Assembly: GCA_028822885.1 (NCBI GenBank)
Contig: JAPKCP010000167.1
Location: forward strand, 1 to 7,516
Source: Yoonia sp.
GTDB taxonomy: Bacteria; Pseudomonadota; Alphaproteobacteria; Rhodobacterales; Rhodobacteraceae
Direction: 5' to 3'
Length of the DNA stretch: 7,516 nt
Below are positions 1-6,335 of the stretch, in pieces. Below the pieces are notes generated by a model, which worked only from the letters and a program-made list of their open reading frames with translations, was not told where the DNA came from and did not search any database. Both the position numbers and the translations under genes were made by a program. Each line of letters starts with the position of its first letter. Positions within the stretch are counted from its first letter, which is position 1.

Positions 1-11
1 GTAAACGACAT
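1..11 (-). CDS. groES: Start of groES (co-chaperonin GroES), cut by the window edge
   Basis: Only the first codons are inside the window: ATG at 11-9, then codons for Ser and Phe and the first two bases of a Thr codon. Many alphaproteobacterial GroES proteins begin Met-Ala/Ser-Phe-Lys/Thr, so the residues fit but prove nothing alone. The call rests on context: an AAGGA ribosome binding site sits 8 bases upstream, and a perfect CIRCE operator lies 54 bases before the ATG. CIRCE is the HrcA repressor site and in alphaproteobacteria mostly precedes groESL. GroES caps the GroEL chaperonin in the cytoplasm during ATP-driven protein folding. groEL should follow to the left, outside the window. The alternatives are another HrcA-controlled gene such as dnaJ or grpE, which is less likely with this start. 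Confidence 0.75.
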
Positions 12-19
12 GGAAACAT

Positions 20-24
20 TCCTT
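20..24 (-). promoter_or_regulatory. Ribosome binding site of groES
   Basis: On the minus strand this reads AAGGA within AGAAGGA, with 8 bases between it and the ATG at 11. It supports a real translation start running off the left edge. Confidence 0.7.
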
Positions 25-65
25 CTTGAAGATTTCCGAGGATGGGTGGCATGCTTAGAGACGCA

Positions 66-92
66 TTGGCACTCGCCACACCTGAGTGCCAA
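66..92 (-). promoter_or_regulatory. CIRCE operator (HrcA binding site)
   Basis: The sequence is TTGGCACTC, nine bases, then GAGTGCCAA: two perfect nine-base inverted arms with exactly the nine-base spacer of CIRCE (consensus TTAGCACTC-N9-GAGTGCTAA). The paired A-to-G and T-to-C changes keep the symmetry. The repeat extends one more base pair on each side (65 with 93, 64 with 94). HrcA binds this site as a dimer and represses heat-shock genes until it is inactivated at high temperature. The site lies in the predicted 5' untranslated region of the gene starting at 11, where it can also form an RNA hairpin. Although palindromic, it is assigned to the minus strand because of that gene. Confidence 0.95.
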
Positions 93-124
93 TGTTTTGG
101 ATTTGGGTATCCTGAAAGGCCACT

Positions 125-154
125 ACAATAGGTGATTGAACTATATTTCATCAA
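125..154 (-). promoter_or_regulatory. Candidate groES promoter
   Basis: On the minus strand, TTGATG (154-149) and TATTGT (130-125) are separated by 18 bases, each matching four of six positions of the housekeeping consensus. The surrounding CACCTATTG also resembles the minus-10 element of heat-shock sigma factor RpoH promoters. A start near 118 would place the CIRCE operator within the first 55 bases of the transcript, the usual arrangement for groESL. This is pattern matching only, and the sigma factor cannot be decided from the sequence. Confidence 0.45.
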
Positions 155-173
155 AAAAATTTATCAGAAATTT
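153..173 (-). terminator. Weak AT-only hairpin with T-run, possible terminator of the 42-residue gene
   Basis: On the minus strand AAATTT (173-168), a five-base loop and AAATTT (162-157) are followed by further T residues down to 153. The stem has only A-T pairs, so it would be weak. It follows the stop codon of the small lysine-rich gene by about 28 bases and abuts the candidate minus-35 of the next gene. It could be chance in AT-rich promoter DNA. Confidence 0.2.
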
Positions 174-200
174 AGACACCTTGTCGCCTGCCTCAGGCTC

Positions 201-329
201 TTACTTTGCTTTTTTCCCACCAATCGCTATCGTCGGCTTACCTGAGAGCGAATTGGCAGTGGCAGAGACTTTTGGCTTCTCTTTCTTTGGTTTTTTGGTC
301 TCTTTATTGGTATTTTTACCTTTAGCCAT
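201..329 (-). CDS. Small lysine-rich basic protein, 42 residues
   Basis: The protein starts Met-Ala-Lys-Gly and has 13 lysines in 42 residues. They are concentrated in residues 3-20, with a core KKPKKEKPK (12-20), followed by a Ser/Ala/Gly-rich stretch and a second basic end (GGKKAK, 37-42). There is no cysteine, tryptophan or membrane segment, so it should be soluble and largely disordered. I chose the ATG at 329 over an upstream in-frame start at 407 because a perfect GGAAGGA lies six bases before it, and because the residues upstream look like untranslated leader. Short proteins of this kind (MAKG..., then KKPKKEK) are familiar as hypothetical proteins in many proteobacteria; to my knowledge the function is unknown. 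Nucleic-acid or ribosome binding is a guess from charge. It lies 105 bases after the nucleotidyltransferase gene and just before the heat-shock promoter. Confidence 0.8.
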   Translation of the reverse strand: MAKGKNTNKETKKPKKEKPKVSATANSLSGKPTIAIGGKKAK

Positions 330-335
330 TGTGTG

Positions 336-342
336 TCCTTCC
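336..342 (-). promoter_or_regulatory. Strong ribosome binding site of the 42-residue gene
   Basis: On the minus strand this reads GGAAGGA, with six bases to the ATG at 329. It fixes the start of the small basic protein and rules out the longer in-frame version beginning at 407. Confidence 0.8.
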
Positions 343-434
343 AAATTGCAGCGGTCCAGTGCCAAATTGACAAAGGGTGACTGCCGTATACACCACTTGC
401 CACTCAAAGGCGCGCGGTGGATTTTCTTTTCGAC

Positions 435-1256
435 TTATGTTGAATGTTGCTGTTTCTCTTTGGCTTCATCCAGCACGCGTTGCTGCCCACGCGATACGGT
501 CATAATAGGTGACCTAAACATTGCGTTTGCCGCGGCGAAATCTTCGGCTGTGTCGATCTCAGTCCAGTTCAAACCAGTGATGTCTATTGCGTGAAATGGC
601 ATCCCTTTATCGACCAGTCGTTCATAGGCGGCATCATAACTGTCCTTAAAGGACGCCCTACTTTCCATCATCTGCGTCAGCTCAGCAAAGAGCACTGGCC
701 CAGTAACAGCACTGATTTTTGCGATACCAATAGATTCACCCAAAGCTACCGATGGGTCGACCTGTCTCCCGATCTGCGTCACGCGCATCTGGTCATCTGC
801 GATCACCTTCACCTCTTCGTCCGCCAGCGCGACATTACGATCAACACAAAGAACATTCGGTAATTCATTATCCATGAGTTGGCGTAAAATCTTGGCGTCA
901 AAAACGACATCAGCGTCAAATTTGATAAATTCAGACGTCCCTATCGCAGACCCAGCCAGCATCAGGGAATAGCCGGTGTTAGTATCGCGATACCGTTCGT
1001 TGATCACATAGGTGACCCTAATACCGCGAAACGTTTTGTCGACGAATTTCTTAATGTCATCGGCCCGATGCCCAAGGACCAGCACGAACTGAGACATGCC
1101 ACAGCTTAAGCAGTTGCGAATCAAACGTTCAAGAATGGTGGATCCACCGACGGACAACAGGCATTTGGCGCTGGTATCTGTCAGGGGGCTTAGCGGTGAT
1201 CCGATACCCGCTGCGAGTATAACAGCCATCGGTGGGCGATTGCGTTCATGTTTCAT
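435..1256 (-). CDS. LicC-like nucleotidyltransferase (phosphocholine / sugar-phosphate cytidylyltransferase family), 273 residues
   Basis: This is a NTP_transferase-fold enzyme expected to join a nucleoside triphosphate to a phosphorylated sugar or alcohol and release pyrophosphate in the cytoplasm. Motifs in order: nucleotide-binding loop AVILAAGIGSPL (11-22), catalytic lysine K31 in AKCLL, YRDTNTGYSL (89-98), metal-binding KFDADVVFD (112-120; D114 and D116), GESIGIAKIS (173-182) and WTEIDTAEDF (231-240). The last pattern and the YRDTNTGYSL segment are typical of LicC-like phosphocholine or inositol-phosphate cytidylyltransferases, so the product may feed membrane-lipid or surface-glycan decoration. 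The normally conserved arginine of the loop (GxGxRL) is proline 21 here, which may weaken triphosphate binding. The start at 1256 is chosen over an in-frame TTG at 1271 because GGAGG overlaps that TTG with ideal spacing to the ATG. The length is normal for the family. The substrate cannot be named. It is probably transcribed separately from the cyanophycin operon. Confidence 0.85.
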   Translation of the reverse strand: MKHERNRPPMAVILAAGIGSPLSPLTDTSAKCLLSVGGSTILERLIRNCLSCGMSQFVLVLGHRADDIKKFVDKTFRGIRVTYVINERYRDTNTGYSLMLAGSAIGTSEFIKFDADVVFDAKILRQLMDNELPNVLCVDRNVALADEEVKVIADDQMRVTQIGRQVDPSVALGESIGIAKISAVTGPVLFAELTQMMESRASFKDSYDAAYERLVDKGMPFHAIDITGLNWTEIDTAEDFAAANAMFRSPIMTVSRGQQRVLDEAKEKQQHST

Positions 1257-1733
1257 AGTGAAAACCTCCAAAATAGGCTGTGTTGAAGTGGACTCGCATT
1301 TAACATTAACTTTTTGTTTTTAAGCTATATTTCCGGCCCTAAATCAAGATTCATAGATACCAAATGCACGCACATTAACACCCCCCAATGCATCATGCCT
1401 TTTTCAAATGCAGAAAATTCAGGAAAGAGCGATTTCTGCGGAAAAACACTGCGATGCGAGCACAAAAAATAAGATTTAGAATGTAGCGTGAGCACCTATT
1501 TGTATCACGCCTTTTGCATTTGCTGCAATGCAGGAAAGATCTTGGTCAGCTTACGGAGATTGGGGCGTGGTAGATCGATTCTTGCGCCAAGCGGGCTGAA
1601 AACCCAAGTATCTGTTCAGGTCAAAAGATCGGACAGAGGCGACCAGACTAAAAGACCGCGCATGGCGACCAAAAGGGGATCAGTCCGACCGCCACCGCTG
1701 CCCGACATCAACGCCGTGCTGTGCAGCTTGAAA
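1257..1733. other. 477-base spacer without a supported gene
   Basis: This stretch separates the end of the cyanophycin operon from the nucleotidyltransferase. The half nearest 1257 is AT-rich and is the likely place for the nucleotidyltransferase promoter, but I found no minus-35/minus-10 pair good enough to annotate. Two modest inverted repeats occur: GCGTGA/TCACGC (1486-1491 and 1505-1510) and TGCATT/AATGCA (1515-1520 and 1527-1532). Neither is followed by a T-run on the minus strand, so neither looks like the terminator of the cyanophycin operon. A 30-residue minus-strand reading frame (1708-1616) and a plus-strand frame (1488-1775, running into the Mur-ligase gene) lack ribosome binding sites and family features, and I do not call them. 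Confidence 0.6.
1265..1269 (-). promoter_or_regulatory. Ribosome binding site deciding the nucleotidyltransferase start
   Basis: On the minus strand this reads GGAGG with eight bases to the ATG at 1256. Because it overlaps the alternative TTG codon at 1271, it shows that the five extra N-terminal residues of the longer reading are not translated. Confidence 0.85.
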
Positions 1734-3473
1734 TTAGGGACCTGCCAGCGCCTCGAATACCGCCTCACGATCTGACAGGACTAACAAAAGGACCAAGTCG
1801 CCCGGCTCGACCCTCTTTAGTATCAACTTAGCTCCGGATGACGGCGAACTAGCACGCAAAATGTGTTCGACTGCAAAGCCCGCGGCATTGGCTGAGGACG
1901 CTATTCGGTTTGGCACATCCCCAAGTGTCCGACCGCGCAAATAATCAGCGATTTCTGCAACGACAATTAGATCAGGGTTAAATTGAAGCGCAGTTGTCGT
2001 GACTTCATTGATGTCATGATCTGAATGATCACCGGGTTGACTGAGCAAAAGAAACCGTCTTTGCGAGGGCATCGACGCCATAGCATTGCAAACGGCAGCA
2101 ATCGAATGGGCGTTATGAGCAAAATCAACAACGATTTTCGCGCCATTGTAAGTGAATTCGTTGAACCGACCAGGGTTGTTTATCGGATCAGAAACAAAGC
2201 TGGATAGCCCCGAACGGATGGCTTTCGTGGGTGCGCCCAGCGCTATACACGTACAAATCGCCGCAAGCGCATTATGGATATTATGTTTGGCCGCACCTGA
2301 TAAGGTTAGAGGCACTTCGGTCACAGCGATTGAAAACACCTCAGCTATGCCGTCGAAAAATATCAACGCACCGTCCCGCAGATAGGCGCAGGGTTGACCC
2401 AGTTTTTGCGCCTGAGCAATCTGTACCGATACGGAATCTAGTGAAAACCACCAGATAGACGATGTGACTTCACTTGCCGCATCAACGACATTTGGATCAT
2501 CAGCGTTCAGGACCAAAACACCGTCAGGCGACAAGGTGCGTGCAACCGCAAACTTTGCCAGCGCCAAATCAGCCAATGTCGTTATGCCATATTCGCCCAA
2601 ATGATCTGCGGCGATGTTTGTGACGACGGCGACGCGGGCACGGCGGGTAGCCAAACCACGGCGCAAGATACCGCCGCGTGCTACTTCCAAACATGCGACT
2701 TCGACCCGCGTATCGCGCAAAACCATGCGTGCGCCCCCCGGTCCCGAATAGTCGCCGCGATCAAGGATGTCGTCACCAACCTGCACCACGTCAGTTGAAG
2801 ACTGCCCCACAACGTTCCCCGCCATACGCATAATCGCAGCACAAAGTCGGGTTGTCGTCGTCTTGCCGTTAGTGCCTGTGATGAACGCAAGTGGCACGTC
2901 CTGCAGATCTGACCATTGAACCGTGTCGGGTGTCGGCAAGTCTGCAAGTGGCCACGTCCGAGAGCCTATCCCATGACCAAGCGAAACCTCGTCATCGTCA
3001 CATAGAATATCGACATCGTGCGCTGCTGCTGCTGCGATCAGAGAAATCAGAGCAGGATTTGCCTCTTGCGCCATAACCTCCTGCAAGTCTTTGATCATGC
3101 CATCAAACGGCTTTGCCGTTTCACCCAACACCTCGGCTGCGCAAAAATGCCACGCAGTTTGGGCGACAAAAATAGCAGAGTAGAGTTGATCAGGTGGTGC
3201 CGAAATCGCTAGATTTGCCCCCCCTTGGAACGCGCGGGAAATGAGATTTTCATCCCTCCACCCAAGGGCGTCTAACACCTGACGCGCGTGCTTTTCCCAA
3301 ACTGCAATCAGATGCTCAGAGTTGATATCCTCAAAGTAAACGTCAACAATTGCACCAGTACGGTTCCACAGCAGGCTTGGTCCCGTTAGCCGCCGAACGG
3401 GATCAACACGGATGGAGCCGGCTTGCGCCCAGCTAATATCCAGTGCGGTTTCTAAATCTTCGATACGGTTCAT
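1734..3473 (-). CDS. CphA-related Mur ligase without ATP-grasp domain, 579 residues
   Basis: This is an ATP-dependent amide-bond ligase of the Mur family and a paralogue of the C-terminal part of CphA. Residues 1-190 form an N-terminal region I cannot assign; a GPSLLW motif (31-36) recalls the GPNVW near the start of CphA. The Mur central domain follows: P-loop GTNGKTTTT (200-208), TD (227-228), E263 in the EVARGGILRRGL segment (263-274), H291, candidate carbamylated lysine K307 and LNADD (322-326). The C-terminal domain has GRFN (435-438), DFAHNAHS (450-457) and PGD (480-482). The P-loop, Glu, His and Lys are intact, so it is probably an active ligase. It has no ATP-grasp module, unlike CphA (about 870-930 residues) and CphA2. 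Near the end it differs from CphA where Mur ligases hold the incoming amino acid (PGDHSD instead of PGDRRD). It starts 15 bases after cphA with GAAGGG eight bases before the ATG, so co-expression is expected. Its substrate is unknown; an accessory role in cyanophycin synthesis is inferred from context. Confidence 0.88.
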   Translation of the reverse strand: MNRIEDLETALDISWAQAGSIRVDPVRRLTGPSLLWNRTGAIVDVYFEDINSEHLIAVWEKHARQVLDALGWRDENLISRAFQGGANLAISAPPDQLYSAIFVAQTAWHFCAAEVLGETAKPFDGMIKDLQEVMAQEANPALISLIAAAAAHDVDILCDDDEVSLGHGIGSRTWPLADLPTPDTVQWSDLQDVPLAFITGTNGKTTTTRLCAAIMRMAGNVVGQSSTDVVQVGDDILDRGDYSGPGGARMVLRDTRVEVACLEVARGGILRRGLATRRARVAVVTNIAADHLGEYGITTLADLALAKFAVARTLSPDGVLVLNADDPNVVDAASEVTSSIWWFSLDSVSVQIAQAQKLGQPCAYLRDGALIFFDGIAEVFSIAVTEVPLTLSGAAKHNIHNALAAICTCIALGAPTKAIRSGLSSFVSDPINNPGRFNEFTYNGAKIVVDFAHNAHSIAAVCNAMASMPSQRRFLLLSQPGDHSDHDINEVTTTALQFNPDLIVVAEIADYLRGRTLGDVPNRIASSANAAGFAVEHILRASSPSSGAKLILKRVEPGDLVLLLVLSDREAVFEALAGP

Positions 3474-3480
3474 AACGCCG

Positions 3481-3486
3481 CCCTTC
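3481..3486 (-). promoter_or_regulatory. Ribosome binding site of the Mur-ligase gene, inside the 15-base cphA gap
   Basis: On the minus strand this reads GAAGGG, about seven to eight bases before the ATG at 3473 and only two bases after the cphA stop codon (3491-3489). The placement suggests translational coupling of the two genes. Confidence 0.7.
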
Positions 3487-3488
3487 GT

Positions 3489-6290
3489 TCAATCGCCGTC
3501 TTCGACATCGCCGCGCGCGAGCCGCACGCCACGTCCATCACGGATCATACCCAGATCACCATCGTTCATCTCCTCGAAAGGCACAGGTGCTTGCACGATC
3601 ATCGACGCTGAGGTTGCCTGATCGCCCTGATCTGGTGCATTGAAATAAATGATCTGCTTCCAGCAACGTGGACTATTATCACCAAAAATAATCACAAGAT
3701 CACCAGCTTTTGCCAGCGCGAGACTGGCGGCAACCGCATCTTCTTCATTCGGAATTACCGAAATCTGATCTTCTGAGACGCCATGCGATATCAATGCTGC
3801 CTTGAACAGTTTTGGTATTTCATCGTGTCCACGATTGCGTCGGTTATCGTCCGCCTTGCAGATGAAATAGTCGAAATGTCCCGCAAGCGTTTGAGCCGCA
3901 TTAACCACATCAATGTCGCGACGATCACCCGGAATAGAGACGACGACAATGCGCTTGCCCTTGACGTCCAAACGGTCGGCAAGCCCTGCCATCGCGTTCA
4001 TTGCTGCAGGATTATGACCATAATCTAAGATCACTTTGAACGGATGCTCATCAAAGACATTCATACGGCCGGGCGCCTGAAAGTAGCTGGTGTCGAAAGT
4101 GCGCAGGCCGTGGCGGATATTGTCCAGATCAACATCAAAGCTATAGGCCATAGCGGCCGCAAACATCGCGTTCTGTACGTTGTGCATTGCTTTGCCTTCA
4201 AGCGTCGCTGGGATGAGGTGCGACCACAATACAGGCATGTGCAAGCCGTTGTCGTACATGGTGAGCATATCGCCACTCATGCCCGGCTCTAGCACGATTG
4301 CCTTACCGCCAGCCTTAATATGCTCTTTCACCAGCGAATGACTGGGATTTACTGTGACGTAAAAAATGGAATCTACATCCGCATAATCAGCCATTTTCAG
4401 GCAATTGATGTCGTCAGCATTTAGAACTGCCGTTTGTGTAGCACTCTCAATCACGACACGTTTTACGATAGCCAGTTGCTCGACTGTTTCGATGCCACCT
4501 AAACCAATGTGGTCTGCTGATACGTTCAAACACGCGGCAACATCTGAATGCTGATAGCCCAGTCCACTGCGCACAAGCCCACCGCGTGCTGTTTCCATAA
4601 CCGCGAAATCAACTGTCGGGTCACGTAGCACAATTTGGGCCGCTTTTGGGCCTGTCATGTCGCCTTTCACGCTCAGCTTTCCATCTACATAAACCCCGTC
4701 GGTCGAGGTCATGCCGACAACCTTGCCGCTGGTCTTCATGATATGGGCCAACATGCGCGAGGTCGTTGTCTTGCCGTTCGTCCCCGTAATCGCCGCAATT
4801 GGGATCCGGCTTTTCTGGCCCTGCGGAAACAGCATGTCGATCACTTCGCCAGCAACATCGCGCGGTTGACCCTCAGAGGGAGCCACATGCATGCGGAAAC
4901 CGGGGGCTGCATTGACCTCGATGATCGCGCCACCAATGTCTTTGTAGGACTGCGCAATGTTGTCGATTAGGAAATCGACCCCACCCACATCAAGACCGAC
5001 AGCCATAATCGCGCGTTCAGCCATATCGCGGTTATCAGGGTGAACGACATCAGTTAGATCAATGGCCGTACCGCCCGTGGAAAGGTTTGCAGTCGAGCGC
5101 AGGTAAAAAACCTCGCCCTCAGGCAAGACAGTGTCGACCGTATACCCGGCCTCGGCAATCAAGCGATTGGCTTGATTATCAATCTCAAGGTTCGTCAAAA
5201 CCTTCTGATGACCGATGCCGCGACGCGGGTCTTGGTTCACGATATCAACGTGTTCAGTAATACTGTGCTTGCCATCACCGATGATATGACCGGGAACCCT
5301 TTTGGCCACTGCGACAAGCTTGTTATTCACAACCAGCATCCGGTGATCAAAGCCAGTCACGAAACTCTCAACGAGAATGGCAGCACTTTTTGAATGTCCC
5401 TCTGCCTCAGCAAAACCTGCCTCGACGTCTGCGTCGGTCCTAAGGTTAATAGAAACGCCCCTGCCGTGATTTGCATCCAAAGGTTTCAGCACAACCGGAA
5501 ATCCGATCTTATGCGCGGCTTTTACCGCTCCCTTGGGGCTATAAACGATACGTTGCTGTGGCACAGGCAAACCAAGATCATTCAACAGATTGTGCGTGTC
5601 CTCCTTGTCACAAGAGATTTCCACTGCGATGTGTTTTGTCTCGGATGTGATGGTGGCTTGAATACGCTGTTGGTATTTACCATGCCCGAACTGTACGAGC
5701 GAACTTTCATTCAGCCTGATCCAAGGAATATCGCGATCCTGCGCAGCCTTGACCAATGAGCCAGTTGATGGGCCAAACTCTTTTCGCTGCGCATGGAGGA
5801 CAAAGCCACGCAGTTCGACGTCCCAGTCAAATTCAGTATCAAATTCATAAGCGACCTGATCTTGTAATGACTTTGGAAGTAGATGCATCAATAGCCGCAG
5901 TGCAAGCTCGCCCGCGGCCAAACCAACGTCGCGCTGCCTGTAGGCATAAACCATGTTGTAATGCCCAACATCTCCCGTGCCGCGCGTCCGGCCAAAGGTC
6001 ACATCCGTACCCGCAACATTTTGCACCTCAATGGCGCAATGCTCTAGGATATGGCCCATCCAAGTGCCTTCATCTTCGCGCAGGCGACGTAAAAATCCAC
6101 CTTCTTTACCATAAGAGCAACCGTGGTCCGAAAGACCCGGCAGCGCTGCAACAAGCCCTTCAACGAAGTCAGTGCCAATTTTGGCAGAGGGCCAGTCCTC
6201 CAATACGCCCAGGTCAACGACGTGCCGTATGACTGGAAAGCTTGCCCAAACATTTGGGCCGACAAAGACATTGGTTGAGACTATTTTCAA
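3489..6290 (-). CDS. cphA: Cyanophycin synthetase CphA, 933 residues
   Basis: CphA builds cyanophycin in the cytoplasm by alternately adding Asp to the backbone (ATP-grasp site) and Arg to the Asp side chain (Mur site), using ATP. Residues 1 to about 160 form the N domain, starting with the family pattern MKI...GPNVW and carrying HxxEH (H80, E83, H84), the metallopeptidase-like motif reported to create primers in CphA1. The ATP-grasp domain spans about 225-485, with VVLKPLDANHGRGVS (266-280), LVESFVTGFDHR (306-317) and IIEVNAAPGFRMH (456-468). The Mur domain has P-loop GTNGKTTT (503-510), E566 in ETARGGLVRSGL (566-577), H594 and K610. The C-terminal domain has GRMN (741-744), DYGHNPAA (756-763) and PGDRRD (787-792). 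An acidic tail (about 885-933) makes it longer than the roughly 870 residues of cyanobacterial CphA. The start is TTG; GAGGT seven bases upstream and the conserved N-terminus support it, and no in-frame ATG lies just upstream. All three active sites look intact. Confidence 0.97.
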   Translation of the reverse strand: MKIVSTNVFVGPNVWASFPVIRHVVDLGVLEDWPSAKIGTDFVEGLVAALPGLSDHGCSYGKEGGFLRRLREDEGTWMGHILEHCAIEVQNVAGTDVTFGRTRGTGDVGHYNMVYAYRQRDVGLAAGELALRLLMHLLPKSLQDQVAYEFDTEFDWDVELRGFVLHAQRKEFGPSTGSLVKAAQDRDIPWIRLNESSLVQFGHGKYQQRIQATITSETKHIAVEISCDKEDTHNLLNDLGLPVPQQRIVYSPKGAVKAAHKIGFPVVLKPLDANHGRGVSINLRTDADVEAGFAEAEGHSKSAAILVESFVTGFDHRMLVVNNKLVAVAKRVPGHIIGDGKHSITEHVDIVNQDPRRGIGHQKVLTNLEIDNQANRLIAEAGYTVDTVLPEGEVFYLRSTANLSTGGTAIDLTDVVHPDNRDMAERAIMAVGLDVGGVDFLIDNIAQSYKDIGGAIIEVNAAPGFRMHVAPSEGQPRDVAGEVIDMLFPQGQKSRIPIAAITGTNGKTTTSRMLAHIMKTSGKVVGMTSTDGVYVDGKLSVKGDMTGPKAAQIVLRDPTVDFAVMETARGGLVRSGLGYQHSDVAACLNVSADHIGLGGIETVEQLAIVKRVVIESATQTAVLNADDINCLKMADYADVDSIFYVTVNPSHSLVKEHIKAGGKAIVLEPGMSGDMLTMYDNGLHMPVLWSHLIPATLEGKAMHNVQNAMFAAAMAYSFDVDLDNIRHGLRTFDTSYFQAPGRMNVFDEHPFKVILDYGHNPAAMNAMAGLADRLDVKGKRIVVVSIPGDRRDIDVVNAAQTLAGHFDYFICKADDNRRNRGHDEIPKLFKAALISHGVSEDQISVIPNEEDAVAASLALAKAGDLVIIFGDNSPRCWKQIIYFNAPDQGDQATSASMIVQAPVPFEEMNDGDLGMIRDGRGVRLARGDVEDGD

Positions 6291-6296
6291 ATGAAG

Positions 6297-6301
6297 ACCT
6301 C
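6297..6301 (-). promoter_or_regulatory. Ribosome binding site supporting the TTG start of cphA
   Basis: On the minus strand this reads GAGGT (6301-6297), followed by six to seven bases and then TTG at 6290-6288. It lies in the 45-base gap after cphB. No in-frame ATG is found in the preceding codons back to an isoleucine-rich, non-family stretch, so the TTG is the best start. Confidence 0.75.
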
Positions 6302-6335
6302 GTTGATTGATGATAATCCGCGACAGCGCGGTAGT

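Noticed and set aside
64..98. Hairpin followed by TTTT on the plus strand, at first read as a terminator of a plus-strand gene
   Set aside because: The arms and nine-base spacer match CIRCE exactly and sit before a minus-strand start with a ribosome binding site; the T-run is only four bases and no plus-strand gene is supported.
1..135. Plus-strand frame open from the left edge for 44 codons
   Set aside because: It runs through the CIRCE operator and the groES promoter, and the encoded residues match nothing I recognise.
330..407. N-terminal extension of the small basic protein to 68 residues
   Set aside because: The GGAAGGA site at 336-342 directs translation to the ATG at 329, and the extension has no similar charge character.
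136..594. Plus-strand open frame of 152 codons
   Set aside because: It starts at TTG without a ribosome binding site and is antisense to the small lysine-rich gene and the nucleotidyltransferase; the composition is that of a shadow frame.
1486..1532. Inverted repeats GCGTGA/TCACGC and TGCATT/AATGCA as the operon terminator
   Set aside because: Six-base stems, large loop in the first, and no T-run on the minus strand; they are about 200 bases past the stop codon.
1638..1671. Eight-base direct repeat GGCGACCA (1638-1645 and 1664-1671)
   Set aside because: Too short and isolated to be more than chance.
1616..1708. Minus-strand frame of 30 codons just after the Mur-ligase gene
   Set aside because: ATG start but no ribosome binding site and no recognisable motif.
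1488..1775. Plus-strand frame of 95 codons in the spacer
   Set aside because: Non-ATG start, no ribosome binding site, overlaps the 3' end of the Mur-ligase gene on the other strand, no family features.
5756..6232. Plus-strand frame of 158 codons opposite cphA
   Set aside because: Fully antisense to the conserved N-terminal third of cphA; a shadow of its codon use.
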